Part shown: piece by piece, positions 9,197 to 17,594 of the stretch
Numbering within the stretch: the stretch's first letter is position 1
Layout of the letters: each line of letters opens with the position of its first letter
Origin: an uncultured Pelagibacteraceae bacterium
GTDB lineage: Bacteria; Pseudomonadota; Alphaproteobacteria; Pelagibacterales; Pelagibacteraceae
Direction: 5' to 3'
Length of the DNA stretch: 64,000 nt
Assembly: GCA_902619665.1 (NCBI GenBank)
Contig: CACNFB010000002.1
Coordinates: 62,001 to 126,000 of the forward strand
The notes under the pieces: model-generated
What the model saw: the letters and a program-made list of their open reading frames with translations, nothing else
What the model was told of the DNA's origin: nothing
Databases searched by the model: none
Made by a program: the position numbers and the translations under genes

Positions 9197-11302
9197 ATGT
9201 CAAGTAATACTGAAACAATATTAATTTACACAATACTAGCAGGACTTTTATCAATAGTTTATGGTTTTTTTACAGGTAAAAGTATTTTAAATGCCAGCGC
9301 AGGTAATGCTAAAATGCAAGAAATTGCATCTGCCATACAAATTGGAGCTAAAGCGTACTTGAACAGACAATATAAAACTATTGCTATTGTAGGTGTTGTG
9401 GTTTTAATAATTGTGAGTTTTTCGTTTAATATTCTTGTTGGTTTAGGTTATCTTATTGGTGCAACACTCTCAGGTATCGCAGGTTATGTAGGAATGTTGG
9501 TTTCTGTTCAGGCAAATGTTAGAACTGCAGAAGCTTCAAGAAAAGGTTTAAACAGTGGTTTAAATGTAGCATTTAAATCAGGAGCAGTGACAGGAATGTT
9601 AGTTGCTGGTTTAGCTCTATTATCAATTGCAGTTTATTATTATCTTTTGTTAAAATTTGAAATTGATGAGAGGGAAATAGTAAATGCACTTGTAGCACTA
9701 GGTTTTGGTGCATCTCTAATCTCAATTTTTGCTAGATTAGGTGGTGGTATTTTTACAAAAGGTGCTGATGTTGGTGCAGATCTAGTTGGAAAAGTTGAAG
9801 CTGGAATTCCAGAAGATGATCCAAGAAACCCTGCTGTTATAGCTGATAACGTTGGTGACAATGTTGGAGATTGCGCAGGTATGGCAGCTGACTTATTTGA
9901 AACGTATGCGGTAACAATAGTTGCAACTATGGTATTGTCATCAATATTTTTCCCTAACAATATGAGTATGATGATATATCCTTTAACAATAGGTGGGGCA
10001 TGCATTTTAACATCTATAATTGGAACATTTTTCGTTAAATTAGGTAATAGCAAAAATGTTATGAACGCTTTATACAAAGGATTTATAGTTTCGGCCATAG
10101 CTTCTTTAATAATTTTATATCCAGTGACAGACTATGTTTTAGGATTGGAAAATGTATATAAACTTAAAAATAAATCTTTTACCGGAATAGATCTGTATTA
10201 CTGTGGGGTAATAGGTTTAATTATTACAGGATTATTAATTTGGGTAACAGAGTATTATACAGGCACAAATTATAGGCCTGTTAGAAGTGTTGCAGGATCT
10301 TCGACAACTGGTCACGGTACAAATGTGATTCAAGGTTTGGCTATTTCTTTGGAGGCTACAGCAATACCTGCTTTGATTATTGTAGCTGGAATACTTATAA
10401 CTAATAATATTGCTGGGTTATACGGTATTGCAATTGCTGTAACCACAATGTTAGCTCTTGCAGGGATGGTTGTGGCATTAGATGCATATGGACCTGTAAC
10501 AGATAATGCTGGTGGAATTGCAGAAATGTCTAAATTGCCAAACAACGTAAGAAAAACTACAGATGCATTAGATGCAGTAGGAAATACAACAAAAGCTGTA
10601 ACCAAAGGTTACGCAATAGGTTCTGCGGGTTTAGGAGCTTTAGTTCTATTCGCAGCATATACTGAAGATATAAAACATTTTTCTAAAGTCGCAGGTTCTA
10701 AATTAGAGGGAATAATTGTTACATTTGATTTATCAAATCCTTATGTGGTGGTCGGTTTATTAATTGGTGGTATGTTACCTTATCTTTTTGGTTCAATGGG
10801 GATGCAAGCTGTTGGGAGAGCAGGTGGGGCTGTAGTTATAGAAGTGAGAAGACAATTTAAAAAATATCCAGGCATCATGAAAAGAAAACAAAAACCTGAT
10901 TACGCAAAATTAGTAGATTTATTAACAGTTGCAGCGATAAAGGAAATGATAATCCCATCATTATTACCTGTTCTTTCACCAATAGTTTTATATTTTATAA
11001 TTTTATCAATTGGAGGTCAGGTAGCTGCACTTGCGTCTGTTGGCGCAATGTTATTGGGGGTAATAATTACTGGGTTATTTGTTGCTGTTTCAATGACAGC
11101 GGGTGGTGGCGCATGGGATAACGCAAAAAAATATATCGAGGATGGTAATTTTGGTGGCAAAGGTTCAGAAGCTCATAAAGCAGCAGTTACTGGAGACACA
11201 GTTGGAGATCCTTATAAAGATACAGCTGGACCAGCTGTAAATCCTATGATTAAGATTACAAATATAGTAGCTTTGTTGTTGTTAGCTGTTATAGCTGGTT
11301 AA
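9197..11302 (+). CDS. hppA: membrane-bound proton-translocating pyrophosphatase
   Basis: Integral membrane pump that couples PPi hydrolysis to H+ export; about 16 membrane segments are visible across 701 residues. Catalytic acidic motifs are intact: [38 protein letters not shown] and, near the C-terminus, [18 protein letters not shown]. The segment [17 protein letters not shown] carries lysine in the position that distinguishes potassium-independent, H+-pumping enzymes from potassium-dependent ones, which have alanine. Monocistronic, with its own ~57-base upstream gap. It fits a streamlined marine cell that recovers energy from biosynthetic pyrophosphate. Confidence 0.96.
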   Translation: MSSNTETILIYTILAGLLSIVYGFFTGKSILNASAGNAKMQEIASAIQIGAKAYLNRQYKTIAIVGVVVLIIVSFSFNILVGLGYLIGATLSGIAGYVGMLVSVQANVRTAEASRKGLNSGLNVAFKSGAVTGMLVAGLALLSIAVYYYLLLKFEIDEREIVNALVALGFGASLISIFARLGGGIFTKGADVGADLVGKVEAGIPEDDPRNPAVIADNVGDNVGDCAGMAADLFETYAVTIVATMVLSSIFFPNNMSMMIYPLTIGGACILTSIIGTFFVKLGNSKNVMNALYKGFIVSAIASLIILYPVTDYVLGLENVYKLKNKSFTGIDLYYCGVIGLIITGLLIWVTEYYTGTNYRPVRSVAGSSTTGHGTNVIQGLAISLEATAIPALIIVAGILITNNIAGLYGIAIAVTTMLALAGMVVALDAYGPVTDNAGGIAEMSKLPNNVRKTTDALDAVGNTTKAVTKGYAIGSAGLGALVLFAAYTEDIKHFSKVAGSKLEGIIVTFDLSNPYVVVGLLIGGMLPYLFGSMGMQAVGRAGGAVVIEVRRQFKKYPGIMKRKQKPDYAKLVDLLTVAAIKEMIIPSLLPVLSPIVLYFIILSIGGQVAALASVGAMLLGVIITGLFVAVSMTAGGGAWDNAKKYIEDGNFGGKGSEAHKAAVTGDTVGDPYKDTAGPAVNPMIKITNIVALLLLAVIAG

Positions 11303-11317
11303 ATTTGTTATATTATT

Positions 11318-11782
11318 TTATTCACCTCGTCTTTTCTTTTTTCTTACTCCTAAAGGATCATTAATTCTTTGTCTCATACTTGATAAAAAGCTGTAAATAA
11401 AATTTCTTTTTTCTAATGTATCTGATCTTTGATCATCAAATTTAATATCTTTCATATCATCAATTTTGTAAAAATCTTTTTTCGCTAAGATACCGCTATC
11501 GTTTATTTCCAGAACCAATACATTGTTAACAGATAATTTTCTTTTACCAAAAAAATGAGTATTTGTTATTTTTCTCTCAATATATATCCAAATATCATTA
11601 TCAAAACTGCTTTTAGTGGAAGGTTCGCCAAAAATACTTATAATATCATTAACATTTGATTCTTGAACAATAATTTTTTTTTCTTTTTTATCTAAATAAT
11701 GAACTCCATGATGATCATCTACTAAATCAAAAGAACAATTTGATATTAAAAAAAAAACAGATATATAAAATAATAATTTCAT
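11318..11782 (-). CDS. bamE: outer membrane assembly lipoprotein, BamE/SmpA family
   Basis: The N-terminus is a lipoprotein signal (MKLLFYISVFFLISNCS) with the lipobox L-I-S-N-C and the modified cysteine at about residue 16. The following domain has the BamE pattern: a helix VNDIISIFGEPSTKSSF (the G-x-P-S-T motif after an amphipathic helix), then DIWIYIERK, then beta strands VLVLEINDSGIL. BamE is a small subunit of the BAM complex that inserts outer-membrane barrels. The C-terminal basic tail after residue ~125 is an extension common in alphaproteobacterial homologues. It is divergent from the next gene, with two bases of 5' overlap. Confidence 0.8.
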   Translation of the reverse strand: MKLLFYISVFFLISNCSFDLVDDHHGVHYLDKKEKKIIVQESNVNDIISIFGEPSTKSSFDNDIWIYIERKITNTHFFGKRKLSVNNVLVLEINDSGILAKKDFYKIDDMKDIKFDDQRSDTLEKRNFIYSFLSSMRQRINDPLGVRKKKRRGE

Positions 11783-12254
11783 GAATAAAGAATATATTAA
11801 TATATATAATAATTTAGTTAATCTCTCTAGAAATAAAACTCTTTTTTTAAATTTTACAACAAAAGATACATTTTCAGATAGATTATTAATATTCCTTTTT
11901 CATTTGGCTTTTTTTTTTAAATCTTATAAGACAAAAACAACTAAGAAATATCTCCAAGATTTTTATGACTATGTATTTAAACAGATAGAACTTGATATAA
12001 GAGAAATTGGATATGGCGATCAATCAGTTAATAAAAAAATGAAGACTTATGTAAATATATTATATTCTATAATTGATAAAATTAATAAATGGGAGGATTT
12101 GGAAATGAAGCAAAAATTCAATATTCTTAATTTATACATAGAAATTAAACACAATAATGAAAAAATTATTGATTATTTTGAAAAGTATTCAAATTATTTA
12201 TCAAAAATTCCTTTAAATTCATTAACAAAAAGTGTAATAGATCATAAATTTTAA
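11781..12254 (+). CDS. ubiquinol-cytochrome c chaperone family protein (CBP3-like)
   Basis: A 157-residue, mostly helical protein whose middle fits the ubiquinol-cytochrome c chaperone domain: DRLLIFLFHLAFFFKSYK, LQDFYDYVFKQIELDIREIG, and GDQSVNKKMKTYVNILYS. In mitochondria the relative CBP3 assists cytochrome b assembly into complex III; a similar role in the bc1 complex is inferred. Context supports it: in Alphaproteobacteria this family is usually divergent from a BamE-like lipoprotein gene and upstream of plsX, exactly as here. The usual small DUF177 (yceD) gene that follows is absent; rpmF begins three bases after the stop. Confidence 0.78.
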   Translation: MNKEYINIYNNLVNLSRNKTLFLNFTTKDTFSDRLLIFLFHLAFFFKSYKTKTTKKYLQDFYDYVFKQIELDIREIGYGDQSVNKKMKTYVNILYSIIDKINKWEDLEMKQKFNILNLYIEIKHNNEKIIDYFEKYSNYLSKIPLNSLTKSVIDHKF

Positions 12255-12257
12255 AAT

Positions 12258-12437
12258 ATGGCGGTACCTAAACGTAAAACAACAAAATCTAGATCTGGAA
12301 AACGTAGATCACACTTAAAATTTTCAACAAAAAATGTAGTTGAAGACAAAAAGTCTGGTGAATATAGATTGTCACACCACATTGATTTAAAGACTGGAAC
12401 TTATAAGGGAAGACAAGTTTTAGATCCTAAGGAATAA
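12258..12437 (+). CDS. rpmF: 50S ribosomal protein L32
   Basis: A 59-residue protein, [19 protein letters not shown] at the start and GRQVLDPKE at the end. The opening M-A-V-P-K-R-K-x-S/T-x-S-R-x-x-x-R-R-S-H is diagnostic of L32. The zinc-binding cysteines present in some L32 proteins are absent, as in most Alphaproteobacteria. It sits between the bc1 chaperone gene and plsX, the standard rpmF-plsX neighbourhood. The start is the only ATG in frame. Confidence 0.95.
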   Translation: MAVPKRKTTKSRSGKRRSHLKFSTKNVVEDKKSGEYRLSHHIDLKTGTYKGRQVLDPKE

Positions 12438-12447
12438 TTTTTTTTAT

Positions 12448-13455
12448 ATGTTATCAAAAATTAAAATTGCAGTTGATGCAATGGGTGGAGAAAACTCACC
12501 AAAAAAAGTAATTCATGGAATTTTAGAAAATTATAAAGAAAATAAGGATGTTATTTATAATATATTTGGAGACAAAGAAAAAATAGAATTATTACTTCCA
12601 AAAAATTACGATAAAAAAACTTTTCATATAATAGATACCAAAAATAAAATTCTAGATACAGACTCTCCTCTATCAGCTGCCAAAAAAGGAAAAGATACAA
12701 GTATGTGGTTAACTATACAGAGTGTAAAAAATAATGAGTCAGATGTAGCAATATCTGCTGGAAATACTGGTGCGCTTTTTGTAATCTCAAAGTTAAATTT
12801 AAAAATGATAGAGAATATTGACAAACCAGCTTTATCAGCGCTATGGCCAAATAAAAATAATTTTAATGTTGTTTTAGATCTTGGTGCAAATATTGAATGT
12901 AATGATAAAAACTTAATTGATTTTTCCATAATGGGTTCATCACTTTACAAATCTTTGTACCCAAATGATGAAGCTGAAGTTGCAATTTTAAATATAGGTT
13001 CTGAAGAACTAAAAGGTAATGAAATTATTAAAAAAGCATACCAAGAATTAAATAACAGGAAAAATAAAAACTTCAATTTTCATGGATATATTGAAGGAAA
13101 TCACATAATGGATGGTAAGGTAAATGTTATAGTCACAGATGGATTTACGGGAAACATTGCTCTTAAAACAGCTGAAGGTACTGCAAATTTTATTGTAAAA
13201 GAATTTAAAGATTCTATGACGTCTAACATTTTAGGTAAATTATCAAGCTTAATAAATTTTAAGAATTTAAATAAAGTTAAAAAAAAATTAGATCCAAGAC
13301 TTTATAATGGAGCAATATTAATTGGTCTTAACTCTCCAGTGATAAAAAGTCATGGTTCGACAGATTATATTGGTTTCTCCTATTCTTTAAATGTGTGTAT
13401 TAAAGTTGTAAAAAATAATTTGATACAAAAAATTAAAGATAATATTTCAAGATGA
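12448..13455 (+). CDS. plsX: phosphate acyltransferase PlsX
   Basis: Converts acyl-ACP and phosphate to acyl-phosphate, the donor for glycerol-3-phosphate acylation by PlsY at the membrane. Seen: N-terminal IKIAVDAMGGENSPKK, SAGNTGALFVISKL, VLDLGANIECNDKNL, VIVTDGFTGNIALKTAEGTA, PRLYNGAILIGLNSPVIKSHG. The length (335) is normal. The 3' end overlaps ihfA by four bases. In most Proteobacteria fabH follows plsX; here it is missing from that place. Confidence 0.95.
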   Translation: MLSKIKIAVDAMGGENSPKKVIHGILENYKENKDVIYNIFGDKEKIELLLPKNYDKKTFHIIDTKNKILDTDSPLSAAKKGKDTSMWLTIQSVKNNESDVAISAGNTGALFVISKLNLKMIENIDKPALSALWPNKNNFNVVLDLGANIECNDKNLIDFSIMGSSLYKSLYPNDEAEVAILNIGSEELKGNEIIKKAYQELNNRKNKNFNFHGYIEGNHIMDGKVNVIVTDGFTGNIALKTAEGTANFIVKEFKDSMTSNILGKLSSLINFKNLNKVKKKLDPRLYNGAILIGLNSPVIKSHGSTDYIGFSYSLNVCIKVVKNNLIQKIKDNISR

Positions 13456-13751
13456 GAATAAATTTAACTAAGAAAGAAATACTAAACTCTTTATATATGC
13501 AAATTGGTCTATCAAAAAAAATTTTGGATACTATTTTTGAAGATATTTTAAATATTATATCTGAGAATTTAAAAAAGAGCAAAAAAGTTAAGATAGCTAA
13601 TTTTGGAACATTTGAAATAAGGCACAAAAAAAAGAGGGAGGGTAGGAACCCTAAAACTAGAGAAAAAAAAATAATTTCAGAACGAAACGTAGTATTATTT
13701 AAACCCTCGAAAAGTTTTAAAAAATTTATAAATATAAATAATGACAGATAA
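13452..13751 (+). CDS. ihfA: integration host factor alpha subunit / HU-family DNA-binding protein
   Basis: A 99-residue HU/IHF-family protein with the signature VKIANFGTFEIRHKKKREGRNPKT: the beta arm that inserts into the minor groove, with its proline at the tip. The N-terminal helices (LTKKEILNSLYMQIGLSKK) complete the fold. The family dimerises and bends DNA sharply; IHF serves recombination, replication and transcription. The assignment to the alpha subunit comes from context, since ihfA followed by a MerR-type gene after plsX(-fabH) is the common alphaproteobacterial order. Confidence 0.88.
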   Translation: MRINLTKKEILNSLYMQIGLSKKILDTIFEDILNIISENLKKSKKVKIANFGTFEIRHKKKREGRNPKTREKKIISERNVVLFKPSKSFKKFININNDR

Positions 13752-14106
13752 ACAAAAAAGATCTTATAAGACTATAAGTGAGGTTGTTAAGATACTAAAT
13801 ACAAATAATAAGATTAGTAGAAATAGTCAGTCACATACTCTTAGATTTTGGGAAACACAATTCAAACAAATAAAACCAATTAAAATTAACAACCGTCGTT
13901 ATTATGATCAAAAAAATATAGATATTTTAATAAAAATTCAATACTTACTTAAAAATCAAGGAATGACTATTAGTGGTGTTAAAAAAATTTTAAATAATAA
14001 TAATTTAGTTATTGACGATGATGACAAAAAAAATATAAATAACCTTAATATTAAGTTTAGATTGAATAAAATAAATAAACTAATTAAAAATTTGAAAAAA
14101 GATTAA
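13741..14106 (+). CDS. MerR-family transcriptional regulator
   Basis: A 121-residue protein with a MerR winged-helix head: YKTISEVVKILN, SHTLRFWETQFKQIKPIK, NNRRYYDQKNIDILIKIQYLL, and NQGMTISGVKKILN. The effector region after residue ~95 is short and has no cysteine cluster, so a metal sensor is unlikely. The same kind of gene follows ihfA in many Proteobacteria, where its target is mostly unknown. It overlaps ihfA by 11 bases and rpmG by one base, so it is read in the same message. Confidence 0.85.
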   Translation: MTDKQKRSYKTISEVVKILNTNNKISRNSQSHTLRFWETQFKQIKPIKINNRRYYDQKNIDILIKIQYLLKNQGMTISGVKKILNNNNLVIDDDDKKNINNLNIKFRLNKINKLIKNLKKD

Positions 14107-14297
14107 TGGCGAAAAAAACACACGTTAAAGTTAGATTAGTGCCTGAAGCTAAACCTGATAGTGCTTTTTATTATTATGTCAAAAAACCTTCTGGTGGGGA
14201 AAAAGCTAAAATTAAATTAAAAGCGAGAAAATATAATCCTTCAACAAGAAAACACGAAATTTTTGTAGAAAAAAAATTGCCGCCTCATAGCAAATAA
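14106..14297 (+). CDS. rpmG: 50S ribosomal protein L33
   Basis: A 63-residue basic protein: MAKKTHVKVRLVPEAKPDS, then FYYYVKKPSG, then KARKYNPSTRKHEIFVEKKL. The last segment, K-Y-(D/N)-P-x-x-R-K-H-x-x-F-x-E-x-K, is the L33 signature. It is slightly longer than the usual 55 residues because of a short insertion before the signature, and it lacks the zinc cysteines (C-minus form). Overlaps the MerR-type gene in an A-ATG junction; the stop touches the stop of the convergent chorismate mutase. Confidence 0.93.
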   Translation: MAKKTHVKVRLVPEAKPDSAFYYYVKKPSGGEKAKIKLKARKYNPSTRKHEIFVEKKLPPHSK

Positions 14298-14594
14298 TTA
14301 TTTTCTTTTCGATTTAAAATTACGATATTCATAATCTATAAAAGCATAAATCATATTTTTCCAAATTCTATAACTTATTTTTGGATCAATGCCTTTTTTA
14401 ATAGATTTATTTTTTATATTTTTTAAAATTATATTTATTCTCTTTCTATCGATTATTTCTTTTTTGAATTCCTTTAATAAGAGAACATTTTTTACATAGT
14501 TTGCTCTTATTTTTACTAAATTTAGTAATTTATCATCTATGTAATCAAGTTTTTTTCTTAAAATTAACAATTTTTTTTTATTCTTAGGCGACAT
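14298..14594 (-). CDS. chorismate mutase, AroQ type (monofunctional)
   Basis: A 98-residue, all-helical protein with the AroQ pattern LRKKLDYIDDKLLNLVKIRANYVKNVLLLKE: the first arginine, the I-D-x-x-L-L-x-L-x-x-x-R core and the lysine after the second helix start, then DRKRINIILKNI. Chorismate mutase rearranges chorismate to prephenate, the branch to phenylalanine and tyrosine. In this genome it is a stand-alone domain, not fused to prephenate dehydratase. Single gene, divergent from ctaA. Confidence 0.82.
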   Translation of the reverse strand: MSPKNKKKLLILRKKLDYIDDKLLNLVKIRANYVKNVLLLKEFKKEIIDRKRINIILKNIKNKSIKKGIDPKISYRIWKNMIYAFIDYEYRNFKSKRK

Positions 14595-14637
14595 TTATTC
14601 TTTTGGATTTAATTATAAATATTATATCTATTTAATT

Positions 14638-15657
14638 GTGTTCTTAAACGATAAAAACATTGATAAATATTTATATTATTGGCTAATAATCATGTTTATA
14701 CTTGTTTCAAGTATAATAATTGTTGGTGGCCTAACAAGGCTAACTGACTCTGGACTATCTATAACAGAATGGGAAATAATAAAAGGATTTTTTCCACCTT
14801 TGTCAAATTCTGACTGGAATAATTATTTTAGTCTTTATAAACAAATACCTGAATATAAGCTCCAAAATTTTGATATGACTTTAGATGAATTTAAGATTAT
14901 TTTTTGGTGGGAATGGGCACACAGGTTCTTGGGTAGATTAATAGGTTTATTTTTTTTAATTCCATTAATTTATTTTTCATTTAAAAAAGGAATTAGTCAG
15001 ACTAAGTCACTTTTTATTATATTTATGCTAATTTGTTTCCAGGGATTTTTAGGATGGTTTATGGTTAAAAGTGGACTTGTTAATAGAGTTGATGTAAGTC
15101 ATTTTAGATTATCTATGCATTTAACCACAGCATTTATAATTTTATCATTAATTTTATGGAATATTTTAAAATATAAAAATTACAATTTTACTAATAATCA
15201 TATTATTAAATATAATTTACCATTAATATTTTTATTTACTATTTTTTTACAAATAATATTTGGAGCATTCGTATCTGGAATGGATGCAGGAAAAATATAT
15301 AATACTTGGCCTTTAATGGGTAATAATTATTTTCCAAATGATAGCATTTTTTTAAATTTATTTGATATTAGAGTATTTAGTGATCCTTCATTAGTACAGT
15401 TTATACACAGAAATTTAGCATATCTTATATTAATAATTTTCTTATTGATTTTGTATTTTGTGATTACAGAAAAATTGTTTAATTTTTATAATATTATGAA
15501 ATATTTAGGCTTAGTACTATTCATACAAATTTTTTTAGGTATAGTTACCATACTTAGTGGTGCACAAATGTTTTTAGCATCTATGCACCAAATAAGTTCA
15601 ATAATTTTAATAAGCCTAAGTATTTATCTTTTATTTTTAAATAAAAAAATTAACTAA
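14638..15657 (+). CDS. ctaA: heme A synthase (COX15/CtaA)
   Basis: Polytopic membrane enzyme that oxidises the C8 methyl of heme O to make heme A for cytochrome aa3 oxidase. The 339 residues show eight membrane spans; motifs include GGLTRLTDSGLSITEWEIIK, WWEWAHRFLGRLIGL (with the heme-binding histidine), SHFRLSMHLTTAF, GAFVSGMDAGKIYNTWPLMG, QFIHRNLAYL and ASMHQISS. The start is GTG at 14638; there is no suitable ATG upstream. The 3' end overlaps the convergent metY by eight bases. Confidence 0.95.
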   Translation: MFLNDKNIDKYLYYWLIIMFILVSSIIIVGGLTRLTDSGLSITEWEIIKGFFPPLSNSDWNNYFSLYKQIPEYKLQNFDMTLDEFKIIFWWEWAHRFLGRLIGLFFLIPLIYFSFKKGISQTKSLFIIFMLICFQGFLGWFMVKSGLVNRVDVSHFRLSMHLTTAFIILSLILWNILKYKNYNFTNNHIIKYNLPLIFLFTIFLQIIFGAFVSGMDAGKIYNTWPLMGNNYFPNDSIFLNLFDIRVFSDPSLVQFIHRNLAYLILIIFLLILYFVITEKLFNFYNIMKYLGLVLFIQIFLGIVTILSGAQMFLASMHQISSIILISLSIYLLFLNKKIN

Positions 15658-16975
15658 CGGCCTTCAAGCTAGGTTTTCCAGAAGCATCTAGAGCTTGTTT
15701 TAAGTCTGCAATTATGTCATCTGGATGTTCAATTCCAATAGATAATCTAACATATCCAGGTGTCACACCTGCAGCCAATAGTTCTTCCTCTGTTAATTGA
15801 CTATGGGTAGTTGTAGCTGGATGAATTGCTAAACTTCTTGCATCGCCTATATTTGCAACATGATAAAACATTTTAAGTGCTTCTATGAACTTTTTACCCG
15901 CTTCAACTCCTCCTTTAACTTCAATACCAATTAAAGCTCCGTTTCCACCAGAAAAGTATTTTTTAGTTCTATCACCAACAGCTCCTTTATGAAGAGTAGG
16001 GTATATCACTCTTTCAACATTTTTATGTTTAGTTAAAAAATCTACTGCTTTTTCTGCATTAGAGCAATGTTGTTTCATTCTTAATGGTGCAGTTTCTAAT
16101 CCTTGGATAATTCCCCAAGCATTATCTGGTGCAAGAGGTGCTCCAAGATCTCGAAGTAAACAAACTCGTGCTCTAACTGCAAAAGAAACATTAGCACCTG
16201 TTAATTGAGGAACTACTTCACCCCATTTAGCACCACCGTAACTCATGTCAGGTTCATTAAATAGTGGTTGTCTTTTTGGATCAGCCGTCCAATCAAAATT
16301 TCCACCGTCGACTAAACAACCTCCTATTACAGTGCCGTGACCACCTATAAATTTAGTTAAAGAATGTACTACTACAGCTGCACCATGATCTAAAGGTTTG
16401 CAAATTATCGGAGCTGCTGTGTTATCCATGATTAATGGAATATTATGTTTCCTTCCAATATCAGATACCTCTTTTATTGGAAATACTCTTAAGGCTGGAT
16501 TTGGCAAAGTCTCAGCATAAAAACATCTAGTTCTATCATCAATTGCTTTCTCAAAATTTTTAGGGTCTGAAGGATCAGCATATCTCACTTCAATGCCTAA
16601 TTTTTTCAAAGTATGTGTAAAAAGATTAACTGTACCTCCATATAAGTCAGTCGAACTAACAAAATTGTCTCCTGCTTGACAAACATTAACAATTGCAAAT
16701 GTTGATGCTGCTTGTCCCGATCCTACAGTTACGCAAGCAAGACCATTTTCAATTGCTGCAACTCTTTTTTCAAGCACATCGTTTGTTGGATTCATAATTC
16801 TTGTGTAAATATTTCCAAACTCCTTTAATGCAAAAAGATTTGCGGCATGACCTGTATTATTAAATTGATAAGATGTAGTTCTATAAATTGGAACTGCGAC
16901 GGCTGTAGTTGCGGGATCGCTTCTGTATTCACCGCCGTGTAAAGCTATTGTTTCTGGATTTTTTGATTTACTCAT
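15650..16975 (-). CDS. metY: O-acetylhomoserine sulfhydrylase (PLP-dependent)
   Basis: Forms homocysteine (or methionine from methanethiol) from O-acetylhomoserine. The 441 residues are typical of the large MetY branch of the Cys/Met-metabolism PLP family: YRTTSYQFNNTGHAANLF, NIYTRIMNPTNDVLEKRVA, TVGSGQAASTFAI, PLIMDNTAAPIICKPLDHGA, VVVHSLTKFIGGHGTVIGG (PLP lysine), IHPATTTHSQLTEEELLAAG and VRLSIGIEHPDDI. It has a strong GGAG ribosome binding site eight bases before the ATG, unlike most genes in the window, and that site lies inside a SAM-riboswitch-like leader. Codon use is less AT-biased than its neighbours, consistent with high expression. Confidence 0.94.
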   Translation of the reverse strand: MSKSKNPETIALHGGEYRSDPATTAVAVPIYRTTSYQFNNTGHAANLFALKEFGNIYTRIMNPTNDVLEKRVAAIENGLACVTVGSGQAASTFAIVNVCQAGDNFVSSTDLYGGTVNLFTHTLKKLGIEVRYADPSDPKNFEKAIDDRTRCFYAETLPNPALRVFPIKEVSDIGRKHNIPLIMDNTAAPIICKPLDHGAAVVVHSLTKFIGGHGTVIGGCLVDGGNFDWTADPKRQPLFNEPDMSYGGAKWGEVVPQLTGANVSFAVRARVCLLRDLGAPLAPDNAWGIIQGLETAPLRMKQHCSNAEKAVDFLTKHKNVERVIYPTLHKGAVGDRTKKYFSGGNGALIGIEVKGGVEAGKKFIEALKMFYHVANIGDARSLAIHPATTTHSQLTEEELLAAGVTPGYVRLSIGIEHPDDIIADLKQALDASGKPSLKAVS

Positions 16976-16980
16976 ATTTA

Positions 16981-17036
16981 ACTCTCCTTTTTATCTACTT
17001 TTGCTTCTGTTAGTTCTTAATAAAGTTTAAATACCT
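16981..17036 (-). promoter_or_regulatory. candidate SAM riboswitch (SAM-V / SAM-II type) in the metY leader
   Basis: Read on the minus strand from 17036 towards metY, the leader contains ACTTT (17026-17022) that can pair with AAAGT (17001-16997) and ends in AGTAGATAAAAAGGAG (16999-16984), whose last part is the metY ribosome binding site. The segment closely resembles the 3' half of the SAM-II ligand site (U-G-U-A-G-C-U-A-A-A-A-A-G-G). SAM-V riboswitches, which resemble SAM-II and contain the ribosome binding site, are known upstream of metY in SAR11 bacteria. Ligand binding would hide GGAG and lower translation when SAM is plentiful. I could not run a covariance model, so the class is inferred. 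Confidence 0.6.
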
Positions 17037-17096
17037 ATTTAAAACCGTTTTAGGGTACCATAATGAGAACACATAAAACAAGCTAAATATAATAAA

Positions 17097-17125
17097 TTGA
17101 CAATATTCTATTATTAAGTATTAAT
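17097..17125 (+). promoter_or_regulatory. candidate sigma-70 promoter for rplM-rpsI
   Basis: A perfect -35 hexamer TTGACA (17097-17102) is followed after 16-17 bases by TATTAA/ATTAAT (17119-17125), a four-of-six match to the -10 box. Transcription would begin near 17131-17133, only two to four bases before the rplM ATG at 17135, leaving an almost leaderless message with no ribosome binding site. A start site upstream of this point cannot be excluded. Confidence 0.45.
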
Positions 17126-17134
17126 CCGGCTCAA

Positions 17135-17593
17135 ATGACTAAGTTTCTTAAAAAAGATGAAATCAATTCTAAGTGGTATGAAATTGATGCTAAAAATGCT
17201 GTCGTTGGCAGATTAGCTGCAATTATTACTAAAATACTTAGAGGTAAAAATACTGCAAAATATACCCCCCATATGGATCATGGTGATTTTGTAGTAGTAA
17301 AGAATATAGAATTAATCAAATTTACAGGCAATAAATTTGACAAAAAAAAATATTACAAACACACTGGCTATCCAGGAGGTATTAAAGAAACTACTCCTGA
17401 AAGATTGCATGAAAAAAAACCAGAAGCTATACTTAAATTAGCAGTAAAAAGAATGTTACCAGGTGGTCCGTTAGCAAAGAAACAACTATCAAAATTAAAA
17501 ATGTATGTTGGAGAAAATCATCCACATGCAGCTCAAAACCCTACTATAATAGAGATAAATAAATTAAATAATAAAAACATTATAAGAAATTAA
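17135..17593 (+). CDS. rplM: 50S ribosomal protein L13
   Basis: A 152-residue large-subunit protein. Diagnostic segments: WYEIDAKNAVVGRLAAIITK, YTPHMDHGDFVVVKNIE, YYKHTGYPGGIKETTPERL and VKRMLPGGPLAKKQLSKLKM. The closing region YVGENHPHAAQNPTIIEI is the usual end of L13. It is followed after one base by rpsI, the universal L13-S9 pair. A TTGACA-type promoter lies immediately upstream. Confidence 0.97.
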   Translation: MTKFLKKDEINSKWYEIDAKNAVVGRLAAIITKILRGKNTAKYTPHMDHGDFVVVKNIELIKFTGNKFDKKKYYKHTGYPGGIKETTPERLHEKKPEAILKLAVKRMLPGGPLAKKQLSKLKMYVGENHPHAAQNPTIIEINKLNNKNIIRN

Positions 17594-17594
17594 G

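Noticed and set aside
9640..10605. ORFs of 152 and 91 residues on the minus strand inside hppA
   Set aside because: They mirror a strongly conserved + strand gene, show no family pattern and have compositions expected from antisense of membrane-protein codons.
15650..15657. Frameshift or truncation at the ctaA/metY 3' ends because they overlap
   Set aside because: Both proteins end with normal family C-termini; overlaps of this size occur repeatedly here.
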